Of a stretch of 64,000 nt of DNA, positions 63,040 to 64,000 are shown piece by piece. Under the pieces are notes generated by a model. The model did not search any database. It worked only from the letters and a program-made list of their open reading frames with translations, and had not been told where the DNA came from. Position 1 is the stretch's first letter, and every line of letters starts with the position of its first letter. Location of the stretch: positions 68,027-132,026 of the forward strand of contig CAYMEV010000005.1 of assembly GCA_964389675.1 (NCBI GenBank), given 5' to 3'. The translations under genes and the position numbers were made by a program. The DNA comes from CAYMEV01 sp964389675 [NCBI: uncultured Candidatus Sumerlaeota bacterium]. Its GTDB lineage: Bacteria > CAYMEV01.

Positions 63040-63795
63040 ATGAACTGGCTTAATTTAGTGGATATATTTGATATTATTATTGTAGCATTTATAATATACC
63101 GATTGCTGCTTTTAATAAAGGATACAAGAATAATACAGATGCTCTGGGGAGTGCCTGTATTTTTTCTCCTCCTCTGGTTTGCAAAACTATTGAAGCTGCA
63201 AACCCTTCATTTCCTGTTAAATAATGTTATTGGGTACCTTGTTCTGACATTTGTAATACTGTTTCACCCGGAAATCAGGAAAGGGCTCTCTTCCATAGGC
63301 CAGAACAGCATTTTTAATATTGTCAAATCCCATAACAGCCAGACAGATTTTCTTGATGAACTCATCTTAAGCCTTACCTTTCTGAAAAACAATAAGATAG
63401 GTGCATTGATTGCAATTGAGAGGGAAATTAATATCGAAAAATATGTAACGATGGGGACAATACTGGATGCAGAGATAACCAAAGAACTGATAGAATCCGT
63501 TTTCTTTCCCAATTCTCCGCTGCATGACGGGTCAATAATAATAAAAGAAAATAAAATCTTTGCTGCCGGCTGCATTCTGCCGATAACAAGGCAGGAGAAC
63601 CTTGATCAGAGATTTGGATCAAGGCACAGGGCAGGATTAGGATTAAGCGAGGAAACGGATGCAATAGTGATAATAGTGTCAGAAGAAAATGGAAGGATTT
63701 CAATAGCTGATTCCGGCATACTGAAAGTAGACCTGTCAGTCAAGGAAATAGAAGCCTACATTAAAGAAAGGTTCTTTGAAAAAAATAAGGAATGA
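63040..63795 (+). CDS. cdaA: Diadenylate cyclase CdaA
   Basis: A 251-residue membrane enzyme making cyclic di-AMP. Three N-terminal transmembrane helices (about 5-75) are followed by the DAC domain: the DGA motif appears as LHDGSIII (Ser for Ala), then AAGCILPIT and the RHR motif in FGSRHRAGLG. The rest (SEETDAIVIIVSEENGRI) is typical. The folP-cdaA-cdaR order is common in bacteria. It overlaps the next gene by 4 bases (ATGA). Confidence 0.95.
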   Translation: MNWLNLVDIFDIIIVAFIIYRLLLLIKDTRIIQMLWGVPVFFLLLWFAKLLKLQTLHFLLNNVIGYLVLTFVILFHPEIRKGLSSIGQNSIFNIVKSHNSQTDFLDELILSLTFLKNNKIGALIAIEREINIEKYVTMGTILDAEITKELIESVFFPNSPLHDGSIIIKENKIFAAGCILPITRQENLDQRFGSRHRAGLGLSEETDAIVIIVSEENGRISIADSGILKVDLSVKEIEAYIKERFFEKNKE

Positions 63796-64000
63796 AAATT
63801 CAGAATATCTTTACAAGAAATATACTGCTGAAGATTATAAGCCTTATAATCGCAGTTATATTATGGGTCAGCTATGGACGAATAAGCGGTGAAAAAACCA
63901 TCACGCACATAGATATTGCACCGACATTCAGCAATCTGCCCCAGGGTTTTGAGATCGTTACACAGGATATAGGCAGTATCAGGCTCAGGATCCAGGGAAA
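63792..64000 (+). CDS. cdaR: CdaR/YbbR-domain protein, N-terminal fragment (3' end outside window)
   Basis: The first 69 residues are visible: an N-terminal transmembrane helix (ILLKIISLIIAVILWVSYG) followed by the start of a YbbR repeat (IDIAPTFSNLPQGFEI, then SIRLRIQG). YbbR proteins are membrane-anchored modulators of CdaA. The ATG overlaps the cdaA stop by 4 bases. Confidence 0.9.
   Translation, partial: MKIQNIFTRNILLKIISLIIAVILWVSYGRISGEKTITHIDIAPTFSNLPQGFEIVTQDIGSIRLRIQG

Overview
The window comes from an AT-rich diderm (LPS-making) bacterium. The evidence is an almost complete lipid A set (lpxC, lpxD, lpxA, lpxB, an MsbA-type flippase), BamA with a Skp/OmpH chaperone, a LolCDE-type lipoprotein exporter, sigma-54 activators with an NtrY-type kinase, and methylmalonyl-CoA genes. 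Genes are tightly packed with frequent 4- to 30-base overlaps and no tRNA, rRNA, IS element, phage or CRISPR array. The order prfB, lol, (clpC), bamA, ompH, lpxD, fabZ-like, lpxA, Gfo/Idh, lpxB, msbA resembles the order I know from deltaproteobacteria such as Geobacter. The giant kinase/AAA/TPR regulators also occur in spirochaetes and myxobacteria. I cannot name a phylum.

Layout. 1-9071 (minus): one long operon read from transketolase through a small membrane protein, the B12-binding subunit of methylmalonyl-CoA mutase, meaB, a zinc-finger/thioredoxin-like membrane protein, methylmalonyl-CoA epimerase, hisS, rimO and cinA (cut by the window edge). 9179-11562: a membrane metallophosphoesterase converging on an AsmA-like protein. 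11619-16123: an IspH-UbiA fusion, an aminotransferase and two pseudopilins. 16183-33218: a zinc-ribbon response regulator, prfB with its programmed frameshift, lolCDE, clpC, and the outer-membrane and lipid A cluster through msbA and a glycosyltransferase. 33252-37076: a 1274-residue Ser/Thr kinase-ATPase-TPR protein. 37100-38485 (minus): a protein of unknown function with possible ATP-grasp features.

38614-48936: serS, cysS, a soluble histidine kinase, a sigma-54 response regulator, pyrG, and a RodZ-like protein flanked by two related helical-repeat proteins. 48941-51760 (minus): a DUF4390 protein and ntrY behind a good sigma-54 promoter. 52001-52909: lpxC. 53084-54304 (minus): an M24B aminopeptidase. 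54359-62189: a hydroxyacid dehydrogenase, glycerate kinase, an NtrX-like activator and a 1394-residue AAA-TPR-GAF histidine kinase. 62191-64000: folP, the diadenylate cyclase cdaA and the start of cdaR.

The main themes are envelope biogenesis and multi-layer signalling. The most unusual items are the IspH-UbiA fusion, a FabZ-like protein without its catalytic glutamate between lpxD and lpxA, the paralogous pair around the RodZ-like gene, the thioredoxin-like protein without a CxxC, a 15-base element shared by two promoters, and a sigma-54 activator with an altered GAFTGA loop. I see no wholly new multi-gene system that sequence alone can prove; the RodZ-like trio is the best candidate.
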